A DNA stretch of 64,000 nucleotides from Collibacillus ludicampi (GCF_023705585.1 NZ_BOQE01000002.1:23992-87991), one strand, 5' to 3'. Shown: positions 32,874-41,650, counted from the first letter of the stretch. Notes: generated from the letters alone by a model not told the origin. Translations and numbers: made by a program.

Positions 32874-32905
32874 CAGAGGGCGTTCCCTCCTTTTCATCCG
32901 TTTTT

Positions 32906-33187
32906 TTAGATCACTTTTACGCCAGGGTGACGTTTGACATGAAAGCGAACGTTGCATTCCCATTCGTCCGCGAAGTATCCGGTCTTAATCAGCCATCCCC
33001 TCTGTACCACGATATGAACGGGACGACTTTTGTACTGTCCGCGGAATACTTGGGTTATCCAATTCCCGATCCGTTCTGTTCGAACCGGTTGCCCATACGT
33101 GGCAATCGTTTTGGCCACGTCTTTAGGAATGCCTCGTTTTTTAAGCTGATGTCCGGCGTGAGGAGAGAACTGCAGCTCTCTCTTCAT
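32906..33187 (-). CDS. Second DUF4258-like protein (93 aa)
   Basis: The N-terminus RELQFSPHAGHQLKKRGIPK, then ETI-type pattern VAKTIATYG and a late VVQRGWLIKTGYF strand, resembles the RelE/DUF4258 fold (HAxxRMxxRGI pattern). No antitoxin follows it here. AGGTGAT precedes the ATG at 33187, which overlaps the upstream nuclease gene by 47 bases. Confidence 0.55.
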   Translation of the reverse strand: MKRELQFSPHAGHQLKKRGIPKDVAKTIATYGQPVRTERIGNWITQVFRGQYKSRPVHIVVQRGWLIKTGYFADEWECNVRFHVKRHPGVKVI

Positions 33188-34256
33188 GAGGATCACCTGC
33201 CTTCATGTGGACAAAGGAATAGGTGATATACTCCTTGCCCACCGTTTTCAACTTCTCCTTGGCGTTTTCGTCTTTTTGCATGAGCGATTGAAGCGACTTG
33301 TTATCAAACGCGAGGTACTCATTGGGATCTTGACCGAGTTCCTCCAGCGCTTGTTTCGTCTCTTCCATCGGCCATGTCCAACGGCTGGATGGACGCATCG
33401 TGAACGCTTCATCGCCGACTCGTACCGCTCCTTTGGTTTGGGCGTAGGCTTTCAATTGTTCTTTGGCCATCGCCAGGATTTGCTCCAGTACGAGAATTTT
33501 CCCCGCCACTTCCTCCACCGTTTGCGCGGTAATTTCGTCCGGAAGTTCCGCGACATCCGGGCGACAATGCTTGGCAAACGGGCAGTACGTACACGCATGA
33601 CCGTGCCGAGGCGGGAACGCTTCGAGCGCATCCACGATCTCCATATCCACTTGAACGAGCTTTCCGTAAATCTCGTTCACGGTTTCATAGATCCACTGTT
33701 CCGCATACTCAAAGTCTTCTTTGGTATACGTCACAGACTTGATCGCTCGTTTGTATGCCTCGCGCAAGAACCAAAGACGCGCTTCCACGATTTCATACCC
33801 GTACTTTTTGTGAAGCAACCATGCGTAAATGAGCAATTGCATGTTGTCATTCGGTTCGTAAAACACGCGACCGGTTTTAAAGTCGGTAATCACCGGAACG
33901 ATTCCCGATTCGTCCAACAGGTCAATGTATCCCTGGAAGGCGGCCCCTCGCACATCGAGTTCCACCTGGATGTGTCCCTCGTAGCGTTGGAGTGGGGTGG
34001 TCACGTGTTTTTTCAGGTATCTTAGCGCGAGGTCTTGGATCTCTTTTTCTTTCAGTTCGACCGCCGCTTCTCTCAAAACGATGGGCATGGGATCGGATTC
34101 CCCGTGTAGAACCAGTTCGATATAGCGGTGAACCGCTTTGCCGAGTTCCGCCGCTTCGGTCGGGGGTTCCTCCATCCCCTCCACGTATTTGAGATAGAAC
34201 CGACGCGGACAGGTTTCATACAGGTTCAACCGACTGAAAGAAAAGATGTTCATCAT
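33141..34256 (-). CDS. PD-(D/E)XK nuclease, RecB/AddB-like with Cys cluster (371 aa)
   Basis: Signatures in order are FSFSRLNLYETCPRRFYLKY (residues 4-24), GKAVHRYIE, GYIDLLDESG, VITDFKTGRV as the D...D-x-K active site, and MQLLIYAWLLHKKYG. Late Cys residues (C-x2-C-x5-C in CTYCPFAKHC) with the early Cys form a likely Fe-S cluster as in AddB/Cas4. A C-terminal extension of about 100 residues is helical. AGGGGAG precedes the ATG at 34256. In this operon it probably resects DNA ends for the annealing protein (inference). Confidence 0.88.
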   Translation of the reverse strand: MMNIFSFSRLNLYETCPRRFYLKYVEGMEEPPTEAAELGKAVHRYIELVLHGESDPMPIVLREAAVELKEKEIQDLALRYLKKHVTTPLQRYEGHIQVELDVRGAAFQGYIDLLDESGIVPVITDFKTGRVFYEPNDNMQLLIYAWLLHKKYGYEIVEARLWFLREAYKRAIKSVTYTKEDFEYAEQWIYETVNEIYGKLVQVDMEIVDALEAFPPRHGHACTYCPFAKHCRPDVAELPDEITAQTVEEVAGKILVLEQILAMAKEQLKAYAQTKGAVRVGDEAFTMRPSSRWTWPMEETKQALEELGQDPNEYLAFDNKSLQSLMQKDENAKEKLKTVGKEYITYSFVHMKAGDPHEERAAVLSSRRTSA

Positions 34257-34346
34257 GTTTTTAACTCCCCTTCTTCCCCCGAGATGCATCGGGGGATAGT
34301 TTTCGTTTGAAAAATCCCTCCGTGCATCCGGAGTCAGAAAGGCGAT

Positions 34347-34610
34347 TTAGTTGTTATCGCTAGGAGCTGGTACTTTCAGGACTTGTCCAGGCCAAATGAC
34401 ATCCGAATGAAGGCCATTGGCTTCTTCGATGGCAGCCACCACCTTACCGGTATTGGCTTCTCCGCCGTTGTACTTGGTGGCGATACTCCAAACTGTATCT
34501 CCCGGTTGTACAACTACGGTGGTCTTCATCTCGACCGGCTTTTCGTGAGTCGCCCAAACAAATGCCCCTGTCAGTATCAAAACTCCTAATGCGTTTTTTA
34601 CGATCTTCAT
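34347..34610 (-). CDS. Short membrane-LysM protein, YneA-like (87 aa)
   Basis: One N-terminal helix (residues 6-21) is followed by a LysM domain (VVQPGDTVWSIATKYNGGEA, then PGQVLKVPAP). This matches the layout and size of Bacillus YneA, an SOS-induced cell-division inhibitor; the identity is inferred from architecture only. AGGGAG precedes the ATG at 34610. If correct, the operon would pause division during DNA processing. Confidence 0.65.
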   Translation of the reverse strand: MKIVKNALGVLILTGAFVWATHEKPVEMKTTVVVQPGDTVWSIATKYNGGEANTGKVVAAIEEANGLHSDVIWPGQVLKVPAPSDNN

Positions 34611-34707
34611 TGTTGACGCTCCCTTCGGTCCCCGCCCATGCGCGAGGACCAAAATTTTGATCCCCGTCATGGCGGGACGAAGAAAGGTCTTTTTTTAATC
34701 ATTCAGG

Positions 34708-35175
34708 TCAAAAAGGTAAATCGTCGTCGTTGATGTCGATGTGACCACCTTCAAATGGGTCATTGTTTCGACGTGAGTAAGGCAATTCGTCGTCATTGAT
34801 GTCGATATGACGATCATCCGCAAACGAACGCCCTTGTCCACTGTTGGTTCCGTTGGATTCTCCTCGATCCAGGAACCGCACAGAATCAGCAACGACTTCC
34901 GCGACGCGAACCCTTTTGCCTTCTCTGTTTTCATAATTGCGTATTTGCAAACGCCCTTCGACGGCGGTCAAACGGCCTTTTTTCAAATATTGTGCGGCTG
35001 TCTCCGCGAGCTTTTGCCAGACCACAATATCAATAAAGTCCGCTTCGTTTTCACCTTGGTTGGTATAAGGACGATTCACAGCCAAGGTAAAACGCGCCAC
35101 CGCCGTTCCTTGAGGCGTATATCGCAATTCGGGATCAGCCGTTAGCCGCCCGATCAGAATGATTCTGTTCAGCAT
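34708..35175 (-). CDS. ssb: Single-stranded DNA-binding protein with two acidic tips (155 aa)
   Basis: The OB fold [20 protein letters not shown] with [20 protein letters not shown] and ADSVRFL is standard SSB. The C-terminal tail carries the partner-binding acidic tip twice: [11 protein letters not shown] (about 123-133) and the true end [11 protein letters not shown]. The first lacks the terminal Phe and is internal. The stop at 34708 overlaps nothing, and the start overlaps the CHC2 gene by 41 bases. Confidence 0.95.
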   Translation of the reverse strand: MLNRIILIGRLTADPELRYTPQGTAVARFTLAVNRPYTNQGENEADFIDIVVWQKLAETAAQYLKKGRLTAVEGRLQIRNYENREGKRVRVAEVVADSVRFLDRGESNGTNSGQGRSFADDRHIDINDDELPYSRRNNDPFEGGHIDINDDDLPF

Positions 35176-35704
35176 GATGATCCTCCCCTTTGTTGAGCGG
35201 TGCGTTCAGGAAGTGCTTGAGCACGAACCTTTGCATCCGCTGCAATTCTTTGTCATAGGCTTGCTTCTCGCGCCAGATCCAGTCGGCAAGCGCCTTGGCC
35301 CGAGCCGGGTCTTTCTTTTTCAGTTCCTCCCAGTTCGGGACTTTCAGGAAACCAAGCGCTTTGATTTCCTTCGCGCTTAACCGTTCCGCCGGATGGCGAT
35401 AGACTTTTCTCTTGAATGTCGTATGTCCCCGATCTCCACCACGCAACTCTTCCTTTGCGGATTCCTCGCTGATGTTGTGGAGCAAGGCATAGAAGCGAAT
35501 CACACCGCCTTGCGCGTTGCAGCGATAGCAGTTGAATACATCCCGTTGTCCGTGGACTTGAAGATGTTTTTTCGTATCGCCGCAAAAGGGGCAGTTGGCT
35601 TCATATTGATCGGGGCGATTCCTGCGAGGGAACAGTTGAATTCCTGCTTCCCTAGCGATTCGTACAATCGACCAACGGTCATCCTGTCTTGCTCCATGAA
35701 ACAT
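35135..35704 (-). CDS. CHC2 zinc-finger protein, primase N-terminal-like (189 aa)
   Basis: The CHC2 domain has [20 protein letters not shown] followed by [10 protein letters not shown], the zinc site of DnaG-type primases, but there is no Toprim or polymerase domain. The C-terminal half is helical and basic ([20 protein letters not shown]). It may recruit replication proteins or be a short primase partner. GGAGGTGATC precedes the ATG at 35704. Confidence 0.8.
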   Translation of the reverse strand: MFHGARQDDRWSIVRIAREAGIQLFPRRNRPDQYEANCPFCGDTKKHLQVHGQRDVFNCYRCNAQGGVIRFYALLHNISEESAKEELRGGDRGHTTFKRKVYRHPAERLSAKEIKALGFLKVPNWEELKKKDPARAKALADWIWREKQAYDKELQRMQRFVLKHFLNAPLNKGEDHHAEQNHSDRAANG

Positions 35705-35814
35705 CGCGATCACCTCCGCAGAAGAAATGAAAAAGCGGAACCAAGGCATACTGAGACTCAACATAAATCAAGTCCAGATTCCTTTGTTCCGCTTTGCCGT
35801 GATGAATCGGGCTT

Positions 35815-36795
35815 TTATGCGATCTGCTGGTCATGCTCTTGTACCACCTTGAAATTCAACAGCAACCAATAGTCCCTTCTCGGAATATGTTGTGCAGTCA
35901 CTTCGATCTTTGCACCTTCCGGAAGGCCCAACATATCCAATTGATCGGATAAGGGTTGCGCGGCAATCAAGGTTTTCGCTTGACCAGTCATGTCAAAAAC
36001 ATCCAATTTCGCAAGCAAGCCTTTACCTGTGGGGGATTCATCAAACTGAATGGATTTTATCGTAACAACACCCTCATAGTTTTCGGCACCCACTTTTTGG
36101 GTAGTGGAGTGTTGTTGATCGTTTTTCGGAGGTTCTTCAGCCGATGTCGGCTGTTCTTTTTGTGGAGTGTTTTGAGGAGTGCTTTGTGGCGATGATGAAG
36201 CAGGCATTTCGGGTTGAGACGAAGACTCGGGTTCCGGAACATGTTGTGATTCCAGTCTCCGCTGTTCGACGGTTGCAGCCGCGACTTCTTCATAGGTCGC
36301 GATTCCCGTCCCTAAAAGCCCATAGGCCAGGTTCCCGAGAGCACGACCAACGGCTGATGTCTCCGCGTTCTCGACTGGATTGGTGCTATCGACACCTTTC
36401 CCGCCAAAATTGACGATGGCGTGTGCCGTAGCTGTTCCGTATAGTTCCGATACGACCTTACAAGTAAAGAGCTTGGTATTCGGGTCGTAATATGTCTCAA
36501 TATCCAACCGTTTGCCCTGTTCTTTGTGTTCATCGCGCGCCATCTGAATGCGTCCATCGACGGTGAAGTATGGAAGTTCGATCGGAACAAATATCGCTCC
36601 GTCTCGTGATTGCCATACTCCCAGTCGTTTCGCTTCAGCTGGAAGCACTGCGTCTTTTGCTTCTCCTATCTTCTTGTTTTGCGCTAGGAGAACGATAAAC
36701 TCGTGGTATTGCGAGGGGATCTTCTTAAACGCCTGATCCCGTCTTTTTTGAGCGATTTCCTGCTCTTCTTTCGCTTTTTTTACGATCCAATCCAT
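35815..36795 (-). CDS. Putative ssDNA-annealing or ERF-like recombination protein (326 aa)
   Basis: The conserved NPVENAETSAVGRALGNLAY with GTGIATYEEVAAA is typical of ERF/Sak-like phage single-strand annealing proteins (AETSAxGRALxxxG...IASxEEV). The N-terminal half is basic. Residues about 190-240 are a Pro/Ser/Gln linker. The end (VEVTAQHIP-type beta region) is an extra OB-like part, which is not standard. GGAGGG precedes the ATG at 36795. It is the first gene of the operon and lies downstream of the large RNA. Confidence 0.6.
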   Translation of the reverse strand: MDWIVKKAKEEQEIAQKRRDQAFKKIPSQYHEFIVLLAQNKKIGEAKDAVLPAEAKRLGVWQSRDGAIFVPIELPYFTVDGRIQMARDEHKEQGKRLDIETYYDPNTKLFTCKVVSELYGTATAHAIVNFGGKGVDSTNPVENAETSAVGRALGNLAYGLLGTGIATYEEVAAATVEQRRLESQHVPEPESSSQPEMPASSSPQSTPQNTPQKEQPTSAEEPPKNDQQHSTTQKVGAENYEGVVTIKSIQFDESPTGKGLLAKLDVFDMTGQAKTLIAAQPLSDQLDMLGLPEGAKIEVTAQHIPRRDYWLLLNFKVVQEHDQQIA

Positions 36796-36899
36796 GTTTT
36801 TACCCTCCAGTCTCGGCCCCCTCCTACCTGCGTCGGGGGCCAAAAATTTTTTAGCGCCCCTGCAGATGGGGTAACCGATCCGAAGGCGGATCGTCTATT

Positions 36900-37874
36900 C
36901 GTTTTCCGTCTAGTGTTTTCGCGTAACCACTAGAACTTTTTTGCGATAAGCGTATGGACGCTCATCTCCCTGAAGTGATGGCGATTCCATTGTCTTTCAC
37001 AGTGAATCACGCCGATATGCCCACGGGCTCTATGCAGTAATCCCCTGTTACTCAACAACGTCCCTTTCCACCACACCTCAGTTCGTTACAAGTTTGCTTT
37101 GCCGGGATGCCTGTAGGGTGCTCATTCCTACTCGCAAACTCGCCCCCTCTGTTCTACTCCGCCAATCATCGCCACTTTGAGCAAAAGTGACTATGGCTGA
37201 ACGCCGGGTGCTTCCTCATCGGTCATTGCCGCGCGAATCGGCTCACTTGGGAAGTTGGTGTAAAGTGTTGATTGTGCGTGCCTGTTCGGATCGTTTCGAG
37301 TTCCATACAACCGAAGGTATGTCTGTTTGTGCTAAGATCTCGAATTAGCCGATATGCCCATGGGCTCTAGCATAATCCGGTCGTCACACAGGACGTCCCT
37401 TCAAGAGCAGGTGCCCCATGCTCCTTACAGACACCAGGTGATAGGATGCTCAGCCTATCGGGGTGCCCCTCACAGACGGTCCATTGCTTGGAGCAGAAAC
37501 AAGCAACTACGAAACAGTGAGGTTGTAGGTTGCTCGGCCTACGGCATAGTACACTCACTGGCAGTCCATTACTTGGAGCAGACAAGTAACTATGCAACAG
37601 TGAGGTTGTTTCTTCTCTGGTGGGCTCGCTTCCTCCACCAGATCGATGTCGGCCCCAACGGTTACTTTTCTCAGTCCCTTTTCACCGTTCCGTCCACATC
37701 GAAACACGTTTGCTTGCTGGGATGCGTGCACGTTGCTCATGCGTGCACATGGCAAACGTGCCCCCATGTTTTTGCCCTTCCATCGCTTTTGAGCAAAAAA
37801 CGACTCGGACAAATGGAGTCTTTTCCAAATTTTCACGCCTTGCGAATGGCTCCATTTGGAAAAGATTATCTTAT
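36900..37874 (-). ncRNA. Large tandem structured RNA with complementary hairpin loops
   Basis: No convincing gene; overlapping short ORFs have no ribosome sites. Two homologous copies are visible: 37010-37190 and 37340-37800, each ending with AGCCC-x-TGGGCATATCGGC on the minus strand. Plus-strand stem-loops fall in two types. TGCTC loops: 37113-37131, 37440-37459, 37525-37542 and 37726-37748. GAGCA loops: 37173-37189, 37484-37506, 37569-37589 and 37787-37799. Loops of the two types are complementary over 5 bases. A consensus promoter (37882-37910) starts it on the minus strand. A 5' stem CTTTTCCAAAT/ATTTGGAAAAG opens the RNA. It may end near 36900 or run into the recombination operon. Confidence 0.65.
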
Positions 37875-37881
37875 GAAATAA

Positions 37882-37910
37882 ATTATAAGTATCTAAAAAT
37901 TGATTTTCAA
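37882..37910 (-). promoter_or_regulatory. Consensus sigma-A promoter of the large RNA
   Basis: On the minus strand TTGAAA (37905-37910) and TATAAT (37882-37887) are 17 bases apart. The predicted start is near 37874. Confidence 0.8.
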
Positions 37911-38095
37911 GACGTAGAATCTATAGACATTTATATTTCTAGACGAACAAGAATCTGCCTCCCCTAAAGAGAAAATTACAGTTTCTTAAAGAAAATTACA
38001 CAAAAATGACGCGAAACAATTTCATATTCTATGAAATAATTTCATTAAATGTTTTATTATACTTGTGAAATAAAAATTAAAAGAGGTGATGTGTT

Positions 38096-39103
38096 GTGAA
38101 AAAAACAATGGCTACTTTATCCATGATTTCCGCCCTTTCATTAAGTGCGGTTCCTGCTTTTGCAAAAGGAGGAAACGGAAACATTCAAATTATAGGGAAC
38201 GGTCATGCTCGACAAAACATTCATATTACGAATACAACCAATGTTGTCGATAATACAGTCGTTTTCGGTGATGTAAAAGGACATTGGGCAAAAAAATACA
38301 TAATGGATCTTGTGAAAAAAGGGATACTCTCCGGTAAAAGTAAACAGAAATTTGATCCAGATGCTCAGGTGACACGCGCAGAATTCGCTACAATGGTTAC
38401 GCGGTATTTTCAATTAAAAAATGATTCGACTCAACAAGACTTTGAAGATGTTCCTCCTACTTCTTGGGAGTATAAATATGTAGAAGCCGCTAAAGATTAC
38501 TTTGATGCATATCGTACTTTAGATGGCGGTCTTCTGTTCAAGCCCTTTGAAGGTGATAAGCGCGAAGACGTAGCAGTCACTTTGATAAAAATCTTACTCA
38601 AGCAAAATCCGGATATGCAATTGTTAGATGCCGATACTGCAACACAATTATTACAAGAAAAATTCCCGAAAGATTATACGAAGATTCCACAAGCTCTTCA
38701 ACCTTATGTAGCTACGGCAGTTAAATATGATTTGATGCACGGGTATGGTGATGGTTCTTTTAGACCTGATCGTGTTGTTACACGCGCGGAAGCTGCCACA
38801 TTACTTGATCGCTTGCAAGATAGTACAGTCGTTGTAATGGGAGATCAATCGAATACGGGTGCTACAACTACAACTACTACATCTTCTGGCACGGAAACCA
38901 CTGTTTCTCAACAATCTGCAGGAACTTCTGCAGCGAGTGGGTCTACAACATCAAATACAACAGCTTCCAACCAAAATTCCGTAGGTAGTTCAACTTCTGG
39001 AAGCCAATCAACTCAAACGACAACATCGAGTAACACCAACGGTTCTTCATCTACAGAGACAGTAGCATCAAACGTATATGGCACTACAACAAATAATCAA
39101 TAA
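38096..39103 (+). CDS. SLH-domain exported protein with Ser/Thr tail (335 aa)
   Basis: The signal peptide is about residues 1-22 (MISALSLSAVPAFA). SLH units are DVKGHWAKKYIMDLVKKGIL with VTRAEFATMVTRYF, then a second diverged unit (SWEYKYVEAAKDYF), and a third with GYGDGSFRPDRVVTRAEAATLL. The last 95 residues are low-complexity Ser/Thr/Gln, a possible wall-spanning stalk. The start is GTG with AAGAGGTG upstream. 37911-38095 is AT-rich and probably promoter sequence. Confidence 0.88.
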   Translation: MKKTMATLSMISALSLSAVPAFAKGGNGNIQIIGNGHARQNIHITNTTNVVDNTVVFGDVKGHWAKKYIMDLVKKGILSGKSKQKFDPDAQVTRAEFATMVTRYFQLKNDSTQQDFEDVPPTSWEYKYVEAAKDYFDAYRTLDGGLLFKPFEGDKREDVAVTLIKILLKQNPDMQLLDADTATQLLQEKFPKDYTKIPQALQPYVATAVKYDLMHGYGDGSFRPDRVVTRAEAATLLDRLQDSTVVVMGDQSNTGATTTTTTSSGTETTVSQQSAGTSAASGSTTSNTTASNQNSVGSSTSGSQSTQTTTSSNTNGSSSTETVASNVYGTTTNNQ

Positions 39104-39200
39104 GACATATAATCGAGAGGAAGGGGGCCCTAGCTCTCGACCTCTCATACAAGTGAACGTATTTGAAACGAGCATGACAAAACTTTCGACAATGCTTACG

Positions 39201-39247
39201 AGCCTTCGCTCTTGCCGATAGGTAAGGTCGAGGGCTTTTTTTAGTAA
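39201..39247 (+). terminator. Terminator of the 38096 gene
   Basis: AGCCTTCG pairs with CGAGGGCT, then seven Ts. A CGAGAG / CTCTCG stem lies just upstream (near 39112-39140). Confidence 0.75.
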
Positions 39248-39411
39248 TTGGTGGATTCCCTTATCTTTAAGGTAAGAGCTTCTTCTTCATTTGGGACTTC
39301 TACTTAGAGATAACGTCTATTCCGGGAGCACTCATATGACTTTAAAATCAGCTTGAAATGGGATTTTAATGAAACATACACTTTATTAGATACTATTTAA
39401 AGCTCTATATA

Positions 39412-39654
39412 AGATTCTCATTTAGTTACTGTTGGATAAACCTATATATTAAAACAAAATTACATAGTTTCTCATATAGTTACTAAACGATAAAAAATAT
39501 GCTTTATGACTTTAAATTTGGCAGTTCAAAGATTGAAATTTTGTCTAAAGAAGCAATGATATTCTTTTATCCGAGAAAAGAAAGGCTCAAATTATCTCGG
39601 ATATTATAATAGTTTCTTATTCATAAACCTAAATAGAAACTATATAAGAAACTA
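39412..39654. repeat. Candidate tubC centromere repeats
   Basis: The motif TAGTTTCTCATATAGTTACT occurs at 39465-39484, as AGATTCTCATTTAGTTACT at 39412-39430, inverted as AGAAACTATATAAGAAACTA at 39635-39654, and in half at 39610-39620. The whole 39250-39790 stretch is very AT-rich and lies just upstream of tubR, where TubR-binding iterons are placed in TubRZ plasmids. Confidence 0.6.
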
Positions 39655-39790
39655 TTAGAAAAACTTGATTCTATCGGTAATTTTCTCCTTGCTTTTGTTT
39701 TCCAGTGAGCGTAATATCATACTTAGATACTACTATGGATTCATATGTAGATGTTAATATAGTCACCATTCTGTCATTGGGGGTGAAATT

Positions 39791-40204
39791 GTGGAATTTG
39801 AGTTGGCGAAAAAATATGAAGATGTTCGGTTAACGCCGGAATTACGGTCGATGTTTACCGATATTGTCATGGGTGATGAAGCCACGCTCAAGACATTTCT
39901 TGCAATCGCCAAACATACAACGAATGAAAGTATCGGGATCACAATCAAGCAGATCATTGAGCTGGTGAAGATCGATCGAAGAGGAAAACGAGGCCACACA
40001 TTTGAGACGATCCATTCCAACATTGACCGGAAACACGCTGAACGTGTAGTCGACAAATTACTTAGTATGGGTCTTTGTTATTACCACGCGATCCCCCCTT
40101 CCAAACTTCTTAAACTTACCATCCGTGGTCTTGAGGTTGCGGGAGAAATCAAAGTGCGGCTCGAAAAAGCAAAAAAAGGAGCGGATTCCCTTGTTCAAGC
40201 ATAA
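39791..40204 (+). CDS. tubR: TubR-like winged-helix partition adaptor (137 aa)
   Basis: TubR dimers bind centromere repeats and link them to TubZ filaments. The protein is small, basic and helical with a winged-helix pattern (ESIGITIKQIIELVKIDRRG, then KHAERVVDKLLSMGLCYYH and LKLTIRGLEVAGEI). Gene order and the 14-base overlap with tubZ match type III partition loci. The start is GTG at 39791 after GGGGGTG. Assignment rests mainly on context and fold pattern. Confidence 0.75.
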   Translation: MEFELAKKYEDVRLTPELRSMFTDIVMGDEATLKTFLAIAKHTTNESIGITIKQIIELVKIDRRGKRGHTFETIHSNIDRKHAERVVDKLLSMGLCYYHAIPPSKLLKLTIRGLEVAGEIKVRLEKAKKGADSLVQA

Positions 40205-41624
40205 TGCCCCTTCTATCAACATGACGCTTGTCGGTTTCGGTCAAGCTGGTACTCGAATGGTTGATAAGTTTGCGTCACTCAAAACGAAAGATGGTAAGCC
40301 CGTCTACAATACACTTGCGCTGAATTCCAATGATGGAGATCTCAAAGAATTGAAGCATGTTCCCGTAGAGAATCAGGTTTCATTGAAACTTGGAGGACTT
40401 GGGAAAAACCCTGAAAAAGCGATGGCGATCCTCGAAGAGAATCGGGAAGCCAGTGAAAAACTGAAAGAGTTCATCACCGAGCGTGTACGTCCGAGTGACG
40501 AATTGGTTTTGTTCTTCGCGGGACTTGGCGGTGGTACCGGTACTTCTACCCTGGTTAAAGCGATTGATGAGTTCTACGACTACCACAACAAACCGAAGAT
40601 AGTCGAAGAGCTGAAAAAAATTCAGGCAAGCACGTCGCCGGAAGATTTCAAAACGAATCTTCAGAAATACAAGGTATTGGCGTTTAAGAAGGCACAAGAA
40701 AAGTTCGTGAAGATTGGTGTAGTCGTAACTCTTCCTGTTCGCAGTGATGGACCGGACGTTCTGCGTCAGGTGAACGAGTTTGCTACACAGATCTGGACGA
40801 CAGCGAAAAACCCGGCTAAAGGAATCGCATTCGTTATATTCGCGGATAACCAACACTTCTACGATGAATGGAACCGTTTAGGAGCGAATGCTGGTGCTGA
40901 AAACTACCGGGATTACGCCAATAATCAAATCTTTAACGTGATCCATGAGATCAACACCGCGACGAACGGTGGCGGAACATCGGTTACCTTCGACCCGCGT
41001 GATTTTCGACGCATTATCCTTGAAGGAACGGGAAGCCTTGTCATCGGCAAAGTAGAGCGTAGCATTGACGAAATCACTAACAACCATGACCTGACTGAGA
41101 TGTTCATGGAGTCGATACAATCTAGTGTCCTTCACTCCTCCATAGCGATTGAGGAGAGGGACGAAAATGGAAATGTAACTTACGCTAAAGTTCATCATGT
41201 CGGGATGTTAGCGGTCATTGATAAAGCCCTCGAAAAAACCGGAAGTGCGTTCTTGGATGAAGCTAAAAATGAGATTGTAGAGAAACTGCTCCTTACAGGT
41301 ACGGTGTTTACAGGTTATCTGGAAGATCGCAATGATTTTAAAGCTTCGGTCTACACCTTCTATAAAGCGGAAGCCCTTCCTTCCCGCCTTTCAAAAGGGC
41401 TTGTGAAAGAATACGAAGAGTTTATGGCAAAACACAAACACGCTAGCTTCCGTCAGGAAACAATCCAACAAATCGCAGCAACTGAGGAAGATTTGGATAT
41501 TGATCTCGACTTGAGTGAACTAGGGATTGAATTGGCCGAAGATAACGCTAGGGCCGATTCTAATGAGCATGAAATTGATGTTGAGAATCTGGATTTGTCA
41601 GACATTGACCTGAGTAAGCTATAA
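40191..41624 (+). CDS. tubZ: TubZ, tubulin/FtsZ-like partition GTPase (477 aa)
   Basis: TubZ forms treadmilling filaments that move plasmid DNA. Signatures are MTLVGFGQAGTRMVDKFASL at the N-terminus, the tubulin signature loop FAGLGGGTGTSTLVKAIDEF, and NQIFNVIHEINTATNGGGTS in the second half. It ends with an acidic tail (DLDLSELGIELAEDNARADS, then DLSDIDLSKL), as in other TubZ proteins, which often have a C-terminal binding tail. The TTG at 40191 is preferred because of the AGGAG 8 bases before and the coupled overlap with tubR. A stable terminator follows. Confidence 0.92.
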   Translation: MFKHNAPSINMTLVGFGQAGTRMVDKFASLKTKDGKPVYNTLALNSNDGDLKELKHVPVENQVSLKLGGLGKNPEKAMAILEENREASEKLKEFITERVRPSDELVLFFAGLGGGTGTSTLVKAIDEFYDYHNKPKIVEELKKIQASTSPEDFKTNLQKYKVLAFKKAQEKFVKIGVVVTLPVRSDGPDVLRQVNEFATQIWTTAKNPAKGIAFVIFADNQHFYDEWNRLGANAGAENYRDYANNQIFNVIHEINTATNGGGTSVTFDPRDFRRIILEGTGSLVIGKVERSIDEITNNHDLTEMFMESIQSSVLHSSIAIEERDENGNVTYAKVHHVGMLAVIDKALEKTGSAFLDEAKNEIVEKLLLTGTVFTGYLEDRNDFKASVYTFYKAEALPSRLSKGLVKEYEEFMAKHKHASFRQETIQQIAATEEDLDIDLDLSELGIELAEDNARADSNEHEIDVENLDLSDIDLSKL

Positions 41625-41625
41625 G

Positions 41626-41650
41626 AGACTGCTTCGGCAGTCTTTTTTTA
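41626..41650 (+). terminator. Terminator of tubRZ
   Basis: AGACTGC pairs with GCAGTCT across TTCG (41626-41643), then seven Ts. Confidence 0.92.

Larger units (their letters stand above)
26956..36841 (-). promoter_or_regulatory. Series of intercistronic hairpins in the long operon
   Basis: Hairpins lie just upstream of start sites at 26956-26972, 27522-27543, 27979-28006, 28246-28265, 28541-28570, 29354-29419, 30420-30443, 31332-31355, 32585-32608, 32828-32873, 34276-34295, 34627-34650 and 36815-36841. Most have stems of 5-9 G-C-rich pairs placed 10-25 bases before the Shine-Dalgarno, with no T run. Sequences differ, so structure rather than sequence is kept. Confidence 0.7.

Noticed and set aside
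36900..37970. ORFs of 76 to 175 codons in the large RNA region
   Set aside because: No ribosome sites, many overlapping frames on both strands, and codon content dictated by repeated hairpins. RNA structure explains the conservation better.
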